NCBI RefSeq assembly: GCF_014199295.1 | Contig: NZ_JACIJH010000012.1 | Coordinates: forward strand, 62,001-126,000 | From: Sphingopyxis panaciterrulae | GTDB taxonomy: Bacteria; Pseudomonadota; Alphaproteobacteria; Sphingomonadales; Sphingomonadaceae | Direction: 5' to 3' | Length of the DNA stretch: 64,000 bases | Shown: positions 36,322 to 44,251 of the stretch, one piece after another | How positions within the stretch are numbered: position 1 is the stretch's first letter | Layout: each line of letters starts with the position of its first letter | The notes under the pieces: generated by a model | What the model saw: the letters and a program-made list of their open reading frames with translations, nothing else | Told to the model about the DNA's origin: nothing | Database searches by the model: none | Position numbers and translations under genes: made by a program

Positions 36322-36558
36322 ATGAGCGATTCGGCCGAAAAGGTGAAAAAGATCGTCGTCGAACATCTCGGCGTCGAAGCCGAGAAGGTGACCGAGGAAG
36401 CGAGCTTCATCGACGATCTGGGTGCCGACAGCCTCGATATCGTCGAACTGGTGATGGCGTTCGAAGAGGAATTCGGCGTCGAGATCCCTGACGATGCGGC
36501 GGAAAAGATCGCCACCGTCAAGGACGCGATCGACTATATCGAAGCGAACAAGGGCTAA
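36322..36558 (+). CDS. acpP: Acyl carrier protein
   Basis: Carries growing fatty acyl chains on a 4'-phosphopantetheine arm. The 78-residue acidic protein is standard: the modified serine is S37 in [19 protein letters not shown]. It lies ahead of fabF, the usual order in fatty acid synthesis loci. A strong terminator between acpP and fabF lets acpP be made in excess. Confidence 0.98.
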   Translation: MSDSAEKVKKIVVEHLGVEAEKVTEEASFIDDLGADSLDIVELVMAFEEEFGVEIPDDAAEKIATVKDAIDYIEANKG

Positions 36559-36612
36559 AGCGGTCCCGTCCGGCTTGGCCGGACGCGGCGGCGGCGCCGC
36601 CCACGCGTTTCC

Positions 36613-36661
36613 GGCTTCCCGGTCCCGAGCGCTCGCGCGCAGCGACCGGGAAGCCTTTTTT
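36613..36661 (+). terminator. Strong intrinsic terminator after acpP
   Basis: GGCTTCCCGGTC at 36613 pairs with GACCGGGAAGCC, followed by TTTTTTAT. The stem is 12 base pairs. Confidence 0.93.
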
Positions 36662-36727
36662 ATGGATATGCGTCCACCTATCTGATGCGGATCCTTGCGG
36701 GGGCAGGGGCCGACGAAAGGAAAGACT

Positions 36728-37987
36728 ATGCGCCGGATTGTGGTGACGGGACTGGGTTTGGTGACGCCGCTGGGCGGAGACGTCGAAACCAGTTGGGCCA
36801 ATCTGCTCGCCGGAAAGTCGGGGGCGGGACAGATCACGCGCTTCGACGCGTCGGATCAGAAATGCACGATCGCGTGCGAGGTGAAGCCCGCCGATCACGA
36901 ATATGGCTTCGATCCCGGCAAGCGCGTCGATCACAAGGTCCAGCGCCAGGTCGACCCGTTCATCGTCTATGGCATCGACGCCGCGGGCCAGGCGCTCGAG
37001 GACGCGGGGCTGATCGACATGACCGAGGAACAGCGGCTGCGCGCCGGCTGCTCGATCGGTTCGGGCATCGGCGGCCTGCCGGGGATCGAGAGCGAAAGCC
37101 TGCTGCTCGCCGAAAAGGGGCCGAGCCGCGTCTCGCCGCACTTCGTTCACGGCCGCCTCATCAATCTGATCTCGGGCCAGGTCAGCATCAAATACGGGCT
37201 GATGGGGCCGAATCACGCCGTCGTCACCGCTTGCTCGACCGGTGCCCATTCGATCGGCGACGCGGCGCGGATGATCCGGGACGGCGACGCCGACATCATG
37301 CTTGCGGGCGGCGCCGAATCGACGATCTGCCCGATCGGCATCGCGGGCTTCGCGCAGGCGCGCGCGCTGAACATGAGCAGCAACGACGCGCCCGAAAAGG
37401 CGAGCCGCCCCTATGACAAGGGCCGCGACGGCTTCGTGATGGGCGAGGGCGCGGGCGTCGTCGTGCTCGAGGAATATGAGCATGCCAAGGCGCGAGGCGC
37501 GAAAATCTATGCCGAGGTCGTCGGTTACGGCCTGTCGGGCGACGCCTATCATGTCACCGCGCCGCACCCCGATGGCTTCGGCGCCTATCGCTCGATGGAG
37601 ATGGCGCTGAAAAAGGCGGGCATGACCCCCGCCGACATCGACTATATCAACGCCCACGGCACCTCGACCATGGCCGACACGATCGAACTCGGCGCGGTCA
37701 AGCGCCTGTTCGGCGACGCGATCGGTGGCGTGTCGATGAGTTCGACCAAATCGGCGATCGGCCACCTGCTCGGCGGCGCCGGCGCGGTCGAGACGATTTT
37801 CTGCATCCTCGCGATTCGCGACCAGATCGTCCCGCCGACGCTCAACCTCGACAATCCCGACGAGGGCACCGAGGGCGTTGACCTCGTCCCGCACAAGGCA
37901 AAGGCGCGCCCGGTCAAGGCGGCGCTCAACAACAGCTTCGGTTTCGGCGGCACCAACGCCAGCCTGGTGGTGAAGGCCGTCGACTAG
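36728..37987 (+). CDS. fabF: 3-oxoacyl-[acyl-carrier-protein] synthase II
   Basis: Elongating condensing enzyme of fatty acid synthesis. The 419-residue protein has the catalytic triad C169 (VTACSTGAHS), H310 (INAHGTST) and H346 (KSAIGHLLGGAGAVE), plus the C-terminal NNSFGFGGTNASLV. The start MRRIVVTGLGLVTPLG has AAAGGAAAG before it. A small in-frame extension upstream was rejected. It is separated from acpP by a terminator and from mltG by a repeat. Confidence 0.98.
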   Translation: MRRIVVTGLGLVTPLGGDVETSWANLLAGKSGAGQITRFDASDQKCTIACEVKPADHEYGFDPGKRVDHKVQRQVDPFIVYGIDAAGQALEDAGLIDMTEEQRLRAGCSIGSGIGGLPGIESESLLLAEKGPSRVSPHFVHGRLINLISGQVSIKYGLMGPNHAVVTACSTGAHSIGDAARMIRDGDADIMLAGGAESTICPIGIAGFAQARALNMSSNDAPEKASRPYDKGRDGFVMGEGAGVVVLEEYEHAKARGAKIYAEVVGYGLSGDAYHVTAPHPDGFGAYRSMEMALKKAGMTPADIDYINAHGTSTMADTIELGAVKRLFGDAIGGVSMSSTKSAIGHLLGGAGAVETIFCILAIRDQIVPPTLNLDNPDEGTEGVDLVPHKAKARPVKAALNNSFGFGGTNASLVVKAVD

Positions 37988-37995
37988 GACGCAAT

Positions 37996-38124
37996 AGCCC
38001 TCTCCCCTGAAGGGAAGAGGGTTGGGAGAGGGGGAGGCAGCGCGCTTCCTGCCCCTCTCGACTTCGGCCAGCGAGCAAGCTCGCAAGCCTGCGTATCTCT
38101 CCCTTGAAGGGGAGAGAGCGTGGG
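37996..38124. repeat. Intergenic CCCTCTCCC / GGGAGAGGG element
   Basis: Starts AGCCCTCTCCCCTGAAGGGA and ends CTCCCTTGAAGGGGAGAGAG, with several short internal inverted pairs. It fills the fabF-mltG gap. Similar short pieces occur near 5966 and 6521. Confidence 0.65.
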
Positions 38125-38274
38125 CGCCCGCAAAACCCCTTTCCTACTTGCGCCGCCATGCCTTATGCCTGCGGCGCCGCAATCCGGTGACCGGGCTTAA
38201 AGCGACCGAGGAGACACTCCGGCCCCGCACGGCCGTATCTTTTGTCGCTTTAAGGGCAGCATAGGGAGATTATC

Positions 38275-39213
38275 GTGCGTCCGTTCCGCTGGCTGACGAT
38301 GGCGATCCTGGCCCTGCTCCTCGCCGCCTGTTCGGGCGGCGCGCCGCGCGATACTGTCGTGGTCATCCCGCCGGGCGCGAGTATCGCCAAGGCGGGCGAT
38401 ATCCTCGAACAGGCGGGTGCGACCTCGGCCTCGGCCTTCGTCAACCATGCGCGCCTGTTTGGCGGCGACGACCCGATCAAGCCCGGCGAATATGAGGTGA
38501 AGAAGGGGATGAGTCCCGGCGACATCCTCTCCTTGATGCAGGCCGGCAAGACCATCCAGCGCTTCGTCACCGTGCCCGAAGGCATGCCGTCGATCCTGGT
38601 GTGGGAACGGCTGATGGCCGAAAAGCGGCTGAAGGGAAAGGTCGCGGTGCCCGCCGAGGGCAGCGTGCTGCCCGACACCTATGCCTATACCACCGGTGAA
38701 ACGCGCGCCGCGGTGCTGAAGCGGATGCAGGCGGCGATGGACAAGGCCTTCGCCGAACTATGGGCGAAGCGCAGCCCCCGCACCGCGGCGAAGGACCGCA
38801 ACCAGGCGCTGACCCTCGCCTCGATCGTCGAAAAGGAAACCGGGGTTCCCGCCGAACGCCGCACTGTCGCGGGCGTCTACACCAACCGCCTTGCGGTCGG
38901 CATGAAGCTTCAGGCCGATCCGACGATCATCTATCCGATCACCAGGGGCAAACCGCTCGGCCGCCGCATCAAGCGGTCGGAGATCCAGGCCGTGAACGAT
39001 TACAACACCTATGCGATGACCGGCCTGCCCAAGGGGCCGATCGCCAACCCCGGCAAGGCGTCGATCGCCGCGGTGCTCGATCCCGAACCCAACGACTATC
39101 TCTATTTCGTCGCCAAGGGCGACGGCGGCCACATCTTCGCCCGTACCCTCGCCGAGCACAGCGCGAACGTCCAGAAATGGTATGAGATCCGGCGCGCACG
39201 AGGAGAGATGTAG
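38275..39213 (+). CDS. mltG: Endolytic murein transglycosylase MltG (lipoprotein-like N-terminus)
   Basis: Cleaves nascent peptidoglycan strands and helps set glycan length. The 312-residue protein has a LysM-like segment (about 25-95), then the YceG domain with 'VPAEGSVLPDTYAYTTG', the catalytic Glu in ASIVEKETG (E186/E188), 'GMKLQADPTIIYPIT' and 'NTYAMTGLPKGPIANPGKAS'. The GTG at 38275 has AGGGAGA upstream. The N-terminus reads as a lipoprotein signal (LALLLAACS, Cys at 19) instead of the usual plain membrane anchor. Confidence 0.93.
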   Translation: MRPFRWLTMAILALLLAACSGGAPRDTVVVIPPGASIAKAGDILEQAGATSASAFVNHARLFGGDDPIKPGEYEVKKGMSPGDILSLMQAGKTIQRFVTVPEGMPSILVWERLMAEKRLKGKVAVPAEGSVLPDTYAYTTGETRAAVLKRMQAAMDKAFAELWAKRSPRTAAKDRNQALTLASIVEKETGVPAERRTVAGVYTNRLAVGMKLQADPTIIYPITRGKPLGRRIKRSEIQAVNDYNTYAMTGLPKGPIANPGKASIAAVLDPEPNDYLYFVAKGDGGHIFARTLAEHSANVQKWYEIRRARGEM

Positions 39214-39263
39214 GTAAAATCGTCGCCCCAGCTTTCGCTGGGCGACGGAAGATGGGAGGGACC

Positions 39264-40013
39264 ATGACCGCCGCAAAACTCTTCCTCCACGGCGTCCCCG
39301 ACAGCCCGACGATCTGGCGTCCGCTGCTCGCTGCGCTCGATCTCGGCGAAAGCCCCGTCGCGGTTCCCGCGCTGCCCGGCTTCACCGGGCAGCTCCCTGC
39401 CGGCTTCCCCGCGACCAAGGAGGCTTATGCCGACTGGGCGGTGGGCGAGGCGGAGGCGCTCGCGGGGCAGCATGGCCCGATCGACATCGTCGGCCACGAC
39501 TGGGGCGCGCTGATCGCGCAGCGCGTCGCGATGCTGCGCCCCGACCTGATCCGAAGCTGGGCGGTCTCCAACGCGGTGATCGACCCCGACTATCGCGGCC
39601 ACCGCATCGCGCGCATCTGGAACACGCCGATCCTCGGCGAGCTCTTCATGGCGCTGAGCCAGCCCGCTGCGCTCGCGAAGGGATTGGTGCGACAGGGGAT
39701 GCCCGCCGCCATCGCGGACGAAGAGGCGGCGCAATGGGCGAACAAGGACAAGCGCCGGGCGATCCTGCGCCTCTATCGCTCGGCCAAGGGGCTGAGCTTC
39801 CGTCACGACTGGGCGCGCGACATCGGCCGTCTGCCCGCGAATGGCACGCTGATCTGGGGCGCGAACGACCCCTATGTCGACCTTACGGTGGCGCAGCGTT
39901 TCGCCGCCGCCACCGGGACGCCGCTGACCATCATCGAGGATGCGGGCCATTGGGCGATCGCCGAGCGTCCGGGCGAGGTGGCCGCTGCCCTCCGCGCCTT
40001 CTGGAATGCTTGA
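39264..40013 (+). CDS. Alpha/beta hydrolase with Asp nucleophile (epoxide hydrolase / haloalkane dehalogenase branch)
   Basis: A 249-residue soluble alpha/beta hydrolase. The nucleophile elbow is VGHDWG with D79, not Ser, which places it in the branch of epoxide hydrolases and haloalkane dehalogenases; the HG oxyanion motif is LFLHGVPDSP (about 7-16) and the catalytic His is in EDAGHWA near the end. 'LIWGANDPYV' carries the third acid. The ATG has GGGAGGG upstream. Substrate not deducible. It follows mltG closely (50 bases) but is probably a separate function. Confidence 0.85.
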   Translation: MTAAKLFLHGVPDSPTIWRPLLAALDLGESPVAVPALPGFTGQLPAGFPATKEAYADWAVGEAEALAGQHGPIDIVGHDWGALIAQRVAMLRPDLIRSWAVSNAVIDPDYRGHRIARIWNTPILGELFMALSQPAALAKGLVRQGMPAAIADEEAAQWANKDKRRAILRLYRSAKGLSFRHDWARDIGRLPANGTLIWGANDPYVDLTVAQRFAAATGTPLTIIEDAGHWAIAERPGEVAAALRAFWNA

Positions 40014-40236
40014 ACGATACAACCGATCATAGTGAGCCAATTTATCGATTGGATTTGCCAAGGCGAAACGACCATTTCGCGAGCGGTCGCCCAGCCGAAC
40101 CGCAATCGGCTCTTTCAAGGCGGCCCGACATAGCCGGCGCGGGCTTCCCCCCTCCCGACCGCGCCGCTGGCGCCGCGCCCATCGAGATCACTGGACCGAT
40201 GGGTGCGGCGGACCGGCCGATTTCGATGATCTGAAG

Positions 40237-40313
40237 TGGTAGCGGAGGAGGGACTTGAACCCCCGACACGCGGATTATGATTCCGCTGCTCTAACCAGCT
40301 GAGCTACTCCGCC
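40237..40313 (-). tRNA. tRNA-Met (CAT), elongator type
   Basis: Read on the minus strand: acceptor GGCGGAG pairs with CTCCGCT and discriminator A then CCA (encoded); D-loop AGCTCAGCTGGTTAGAGC; anticodon stem GCGGA/TCCGC with loop ATCATAA, anticodon CAT; T-loop GGTTCAAGTCC-type. Acceptor begins G-C paired rather than the mismatched initiator form, so it is the elongator Met tRNA (a lysidine-modified Ile tRNA is less likely). The gene is 77 bases including CCA. Confidence 0.96.
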
Positions 40314-40433
40314 CCGAAAGGCCGCCCGTGGGGCGAGCCGCGCCTATAAGCAGATGGTTCCGTCGGGTCAATATCGTGTCTTGCCGACACCGGCATTCTC
40401 CAAAATCGACGATAATGCCGCTCGCATCGGCCC

Positions 40434-40838
40434 TCACAGCCGCTTCAGCAGGCGCTCCACGGTGCGATGGCCGTCGCTGCTTTCGCCCTTGGCGAGGTCG
40501 GCTTCCAATGCGTCGCGAATCTCGCCGATCTCGACATCGGTCAGATGCTCGATGCCGACGAATTCGATCCGCGCCTTCTCGACCGCGCGCAGAATCTCGT
40601 CGAGCTTGGCCTGCATCGCCGCGCCGTCGCGGTTCTGACTGTTCTGGATCAGGAACACGGCCAGAAAGGTGAGGACGGTCGTCGCCGTGTTGACGATCAA
40701 CCGCCAGGTGTCGGAAAAATGCAGCAGCGGGCCGCTCACCGCCCAGACGAAGATGAAGGTCACAGCGGTGATGAAGGTCGCGGGCTGGCCCATGATATGG
40801 GCGCATCGGGATGCGATGCGGGTGAAGAGATGGTCCAT
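40434..40838 (-). CDS. Low-affinity iron permease-like protein
   Basis: A 134-residue protein of the low-affinity iron permease family (Fet4-like, short bacterial form). Two membrane helices are seen: about 20-40 (PATFITAVTFIFVWAVSGPL) and about 45-66 (DTWRLIVNTATTVLTFLAVF), followed by the family LIQNSQNRDGAAMQAKLDEI and an acidic cytoplasmic tail. Despite the family name, iron transport by the short bacterial proteins is not proven. It lies between the tRNA and the glucose dehydrogenase. Confidence 0.85.
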   Translation of the reverse strand: MDHLFTRIASRCAHIMGQPATFITAVTFIFVWAVSGPLLHFSDTWRLIVNTATTVLTFLAVFLIQNSQNRDGAAMQAKLDEILRAVEKARIEFVGIEHLTDVEIGEIRDALEADLAKGESSDGHRTVERLLKRL

Positions 40839-40870
40839 GGCTACCTCCGATGGAATGAAGGATTGTCCGT

Positions 40871-41044
40871 CTATTCGTGGCCCAGGTCGCTGTGGGCGTG
40901 CGGCTTGGCGCGGCCGGCCTTGCGAAGGTAGCGGCGGTCGATCTCCTCGATCAGGGAATCCGCCTTGTCGGCGCCGGCGAGGCGGATCAGCTCGTCGATC
41001 TTCGCTCGACGCGAACGGAAATCTAAGGCGGTTCTTCTCCTCAA
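40871..41044 (-). CDS. Possible small helical protein (TTG start)
   Basis: A 57-codon reading frame in the gap between the glucose dehydrogenase and iron permease genes: MRRRTALDFR, then RAKIDELIRLAGADKADSLI and EEIDRRYLRKAGRAKPHAHS, ending DLGHE. The predicted amphipathic helix (about 12-42) is regular and the third-codon-position GC is high, which argues for coding. There is no good start: only TTG at 41044, with weak support. It may be a small protein or the remnant of a longer gene. Confidence 0.35.
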   Translation of the reverse strand: MRRRTALDFRSRRAKIDELIRLAGADKADSLIEEIDRRYLRKAGRAKPHAHSDLGHE

Positions 41045-41053
41045 CAGAGGTAA

Positions 41054-43450
41054 TCAGGGCAGGGCGTAGGCCACCACCTCGTCGCCGATCGGCGTTTCCA
41101 TGAAATGATGGCCCCCGGCATAGAGGACGACATATTGCCTGCCGTTGGCCTCATAGGTCATCGGGGTCGCCTGTCCGCCCGCGGGCAGGACGTCGGACCA
41201 GACGGTCTTTCCGGTCGCAAGGTCGATGGCGCGGATCAGATTGTCGGTCGCTGCGGCGATGAAGATCAGCCCGCTCGCGGTGACGACCGCGCCGCCGTTG
41301 TTGGGCGTGCCGATCGTCACCGGCAGCATCGACGGGATGCCGAACGGCCCATTGGTGCGCGCGGTGCCCAGCGGGCGGTCCCAGATCGTCTTGCCGGTCG
41401 CGATGTCGATGGCGCGGATGCCGCCATAGGGCGGCTGCTTGCACAGCATCCCGGTGAAGGGCAGGCGCCAGCCGGCGTTGACGTCGATCGCATAGGGCGT
41501 GCCCGCCTGCGGGTCGCCGGCGCCCTCGGCGCCGCCGATCTCGCCGCGCGCCTGATCGCGCGGCGCCCAGCCCTTCCTGTCGGCCTCGGCGCGGGGGACA
41601 AGGCGGACATAGTTGGGCATGTCGTTGTAATTGGCGACGATTACCCCGCGCACCGGATCGACCGCGACGCCGCCCCAGTCGGTGCCGCCATTATAGCCCG
41701 GATATTCGATCGAGCGGCCGTCGCTGGTCGGCGGTGTGTAGAAGCCCTTGTAGCTCGCCCTGCGGAACTGGATGCGACAGATCATCTGGTCGATCGGCGA
41801 CATGCCCCACATGTCGCGCTCGGTCAGTTCCGGCTTGCGAAGCGTATGCCACAGCGAGACGATCTGCGTCGGCGAGCGTTCGGCGGGCTCGACACCGCCG
41901 CCGGGAACCTCGATCGTGCCGACCGGAGTCAGCGGCCGGCCGGTGCGCCGGTCGAGGATATAGACGTCGCCCTGCTTCGACGGCAGGACCAGCGCGGGAA
42001 CCGTGCCGCCCACGCCCGGATAGTCGATCAGCGTCGCCTGTGCGCCGAAATCATAATCCCACACATCCTTCTTCACCGCCTGAAAGTGCCAGCGCGGCTT
42101 GCCCGTGGTCACGTCGAGCGCGACGAGCGAGGTGGCATAGGCGTTCTCGGGCGGGCGGCGCAGGCTGGAATAATAATCGGCCGCGGCATTGCCCATCGGC
42201 AGATAGACAAGGCCGAGCTGCTCGTCGCCCGATGCGATCGTCCACATGTTCGGCGTGCCGCGCGCCCAGGTCTGGCCGGCGGGCGGATAGCCGTTCCAGT
42301 CGGGGTGCATCATGTCCCACGCCCATTTCAGCTTGCCGGTGACCGCGTCGAAACCGCGAATCACCCCCGAGGGGGCCCAGCGATCCTGTCCGTCGAGCAC
42401 CTGATGCCCGGTGACGACCACGCCGCGCACGATGGTCGGCGGCGAGTTGATCGAGACATAGCCCGGCGGCGTGTCGCCCATGCCGATCCTGGTATCGACC
42501 TGGCCGTTGGCGCCGAAATCCTGGCACGGCCGGCCCGTCGCGGCGTCGAGCGCGAACAGGCGCGCGTCGAGCGTGCCGAAGATGATCCGCCGCGCGCACG
42601 CCTGGTCGGCGGCGGCGTCGGGCACGGCATAATAGGCGACGCCGCGGCAGGCGGCGGTATAGGGGATCGCATCGTCGGATATCCTGGGGTCGAAGCGCCA
42701 GCGCTGCTTGCCGGTGGCGGGATCGAGCGACAGCACCATATTCTTCGGCGTGCAGACATAAAGGCTGTCGCCGACCTTCAGCGGCGTGTTCTCCGCGCCA
42801 TAGGTGCCGTGCGCCGCCTCCGACGGAAGGTCGCCGGTGTGGATCGTCCAGGCGCGTTCCAGCTTGCCGACATTGGCGGGCGTGATCTGGGTCAGCGGCG
42901 AATAGCGCCGCGCGCTGTAGGTGCCGCCATAGGCGGGCCAGTCGGCGCCGGCCTGCATCGCCGCGGGGTCGGCCATCGCCCAGCGCGGGCCGGGCAGCGG
43001 CTGCAACGGACGCACGGCGTTGAGCGTCCCGAGCGTCGCGCCGCCCGCCGCGACGAGCAGGACGACGACGGCGCTGCTCGCCAGCGCGAGGCGCCAGCGG
43101 CGCGGGCGCGCCGACAGCGCCGCCATCGCGAACAGGACCAGGATCAGCAGCACCGCCGGCGCGACGATCCGCGGCACCAGCGCCCAGCCGTTGCCGCCCA
43201 CCTCCCAAAAGGCCCAGAGCAGGGTGAAGAAGACGACGGCGATATAAATCCAGCCGCCGAGCATCCGCCCGCGCATTAGCAGCAGGCCCGCCGCGAGCAT
43301 CGCGATGCCGGTCACCAGATAATAGGCCGATCCGCCGAGCGCGGCGAGCCAGACGCCGCCGATCAGCAGGATCAGCGCGATGGCCGCGACAATCAGCCCG
43401 GCGATCAGGGCCAGGAGCGGAGCGGGAAATATCTGGCGTAACCGGTTCAT
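41054..43450 (-). CDS. gcd: Membrane-bound PQQ-dependent glucose dehydrogenase
   Basis: Oxidises glucose to gluconolactone in the periplasm, passing electrons to ubiquinone. The 798-residue protein has five N-terminal membrane helices (residues about 8-135), then an eight-bladed quinoprotein propeller beginning DWPAYGGTYSARRYSPLTQI. Propeller repeats with 'DPATGKQRWRFD', 'DAVTGKLKWAWD', 'DVTTGKPRWHFQ' and 'DIATGKTIWDRP' are W-motifs; 'KKDVWDYDFGAQ' is typical of the active site. The ATG at 43450 has AAGGA seven bases upstream. No PQQ synthesis genes are in the window, so cofactor supply is uncertain. Confidence 0.94.
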   Translation of the reverse strand: MNRLRQIFPAPLLALIAGLIVAAIALILLIGGVWLAALGGSAYYLVTGIAMLAAGLLLMRGRMLGGWIYIAVVFFTLLWAFWEVGGNGWALVPRIVAPAVLLILVLFAMAALSARPRRWRLALASSAVVVLLVAAGGATLGTLNAVRPLQPLPGPRWAMADPAAMQAGADWPAYGGTYSARRYSPLTQITPANVGKLERAWTIHTGDLPSEAAHGTYGAENTPLKVGDSLYVCTPKNMVLSLDPATGKQRWRFDPRISDDAIPYTAACRGVAYYAVPDAAADQACARRIIFGTLDARLFALDAATGRPCQDFGANGQVDTRIGMGDTPPGYVSINSPPTIVRGVVVTGHQVLDGQDRWAPSGVIRGFDAVTGKLKWAWDMMHPDWNGYPPAGQTWARGTPNMWTIASGDEQLGLVYLPMGNAAADYYSSLRRPPENAYATSLVALDVTTGKPRWHFQAVKKDVWDYDFGAQATLIDYPGVGGTVPALVLPSKQGDVYILDRRTGRPLTPVGTIEVPGGGVEPAERSPTQIVSLWHTLRKPELTERDMWGMSPIDQMICRIQFRRASYKGFYTPPTSDGRSIEYPGYNGGTDWGGVAVDPVRGVIVANYNDMPNYVRLVPRAEADRKGWAPRDQARGEIGGAEGAGDPQAGTPYAIDVNAGWRLPFTGMLCKQPPYGGIRAIDIATGKTIWDRPLGTARTNGPFGIPSMLPVTIGTPNNGGAVVTASGLIFIAAATDNLIRAIDLATGKTVWSDVLPAGGQATPMTYEANGRQYVVLYAGGHHFMETPIGDEVVAYALP

Positions 43451-43496
43451 CGCCATGTCCTTCTGTGTCGGGCGGACGGGGCCGCGCAGGATAGGG

Positions 43497-44102
43497 TCAG
43501 GGGGAAGGGAGCGGATGCTCCCCGGGGGTCCGGAAGGGCGGCATGCGCCCAGCGGCGCGGTGGCGCTGAATCTGATGCTTGAGCGCGGCGGCGACATGCA
43601 GCACCAGGATGGCGAGGGTGATGAAGACCAGCAATTCGTGGGCGCCGCCCAGCCGTTCGCCGGCGTCTTCCGAAATTCCGGGGATCAGCGGCAGCGGAAT
43701 GCCGCCGAGCAGCGGCGTGCTTGTCCTGCCGTCGGCTTCCGCGCCGCCCGATACCGCCATCAGACCGGTCAGCGGCAGCAGGATCAGCAGCAGATAGAAG
43801 GCGCGGTGCGCCCAGACGCTCGCTACTCGTTCCCAGCGCGGCAATTCGGTCGGGAAGGGCGGCGGCGGATGGAGGAGGCGCCAAGCGAGGCGGACCAGCG
43901 CCAGGATCAGGATCGTGGCGCCAATGCTTTTGTGCACGGTGAACAGATCGCCGCGTGCCGGGCCGCGCTCCATGCCCGCGAAGGTGAAACCGACGGTAAC
44001 CTGGGCAACGACGAGCAGCGCGGTCAGCCAGTGCAACGCCACCGCGCCATCATTATAGCGCAACAGCCGCTCCTGCGGCGTGGCTTCGGGCACGCTCGCC
44101 AT
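43497..44102 (-). CDS. Cytochrome b561 family protein
   Basis: A 201-residue inner-membrane di-haem cytochrome with four helices. Candidate haem ligands are H24 (VALHWLTALL), H57 (TVHKSIGATI), H99 (WAHRAFYLLL) and H155 (GAHELLVFIT), one per helix in the b561 pattern. It probably passes electrons between the quinone pool and a partner. It sits 47 bases upstream of gcd on the same strand, so a role in PQQ dehydrogenase respiration is an attractive inference. The C-terminus is Arg/His/Pro-rich. Confidence 0.88.
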   Translation of the reverse strand: MASVPEATPQERLLRYNDGAVALHWLTALLVVAQVTVGFTFAGMERGPARGDLFTVHKSIGATILILALVRLAWRLLHPPPPFPTELPRWERVASVWAHRAFYLLLILLPLTGLMAVSGGAEADGRTSTPLLGGIPLPLIPGISEDAGERLGGAHELLVFITLAILVLHVAAALKHQIQRHRAAGRMPPFRTPGEHPLPSP

Positions 44103-44208
44103 GGCTCCCCAACGCGCGCGCCGGCTTTCCGTTCCGGACGCACCTGATATCTTCGTCAGCTAGGAAAGGCGCCGGCCGCCGGTCAGGGTGACGTCGAGGA
44201 GAAGCATC

Positions 44209-44250
44209 GTGGCAGAAGACGATATGACCCGCCGGCCGCGGCAGCGCTGA
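44209..44250 (+). CDS. Possible 13-codon leader peptide ahead of acyl-CoA dehydrogenase
   Basis: GTG at 44209 with a good Shine-Dalgarno (GAGGAG, seven bases upstream) opens MAEDDMTRRPRQR and stops at 44248-44250, one base before the ATG of the next gene. It may be a translated leader that couples to the dehydrogenase, or the remnant of a lost gene. No attenuator hairpin is obvious. Confidence 0.3.
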   Translation: MAEDDMTRRPRQR

Positions 44251-44251
44251 G

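Noticed and set aside
40237-40313. tRNA-Met as integration site of a genomic island covering 44-64 kb
   Set aside because: The 3' end of the tRNA faces left, away from the accessory genes; I saw no integrase gene beside it and no duplicated tRNA 3' end further right.
41105-43279. Long plus-strand open frame opposite gcd
   Set aside because: Shadow of the PQQ dehydrogenase, which has clear propeller repeats.
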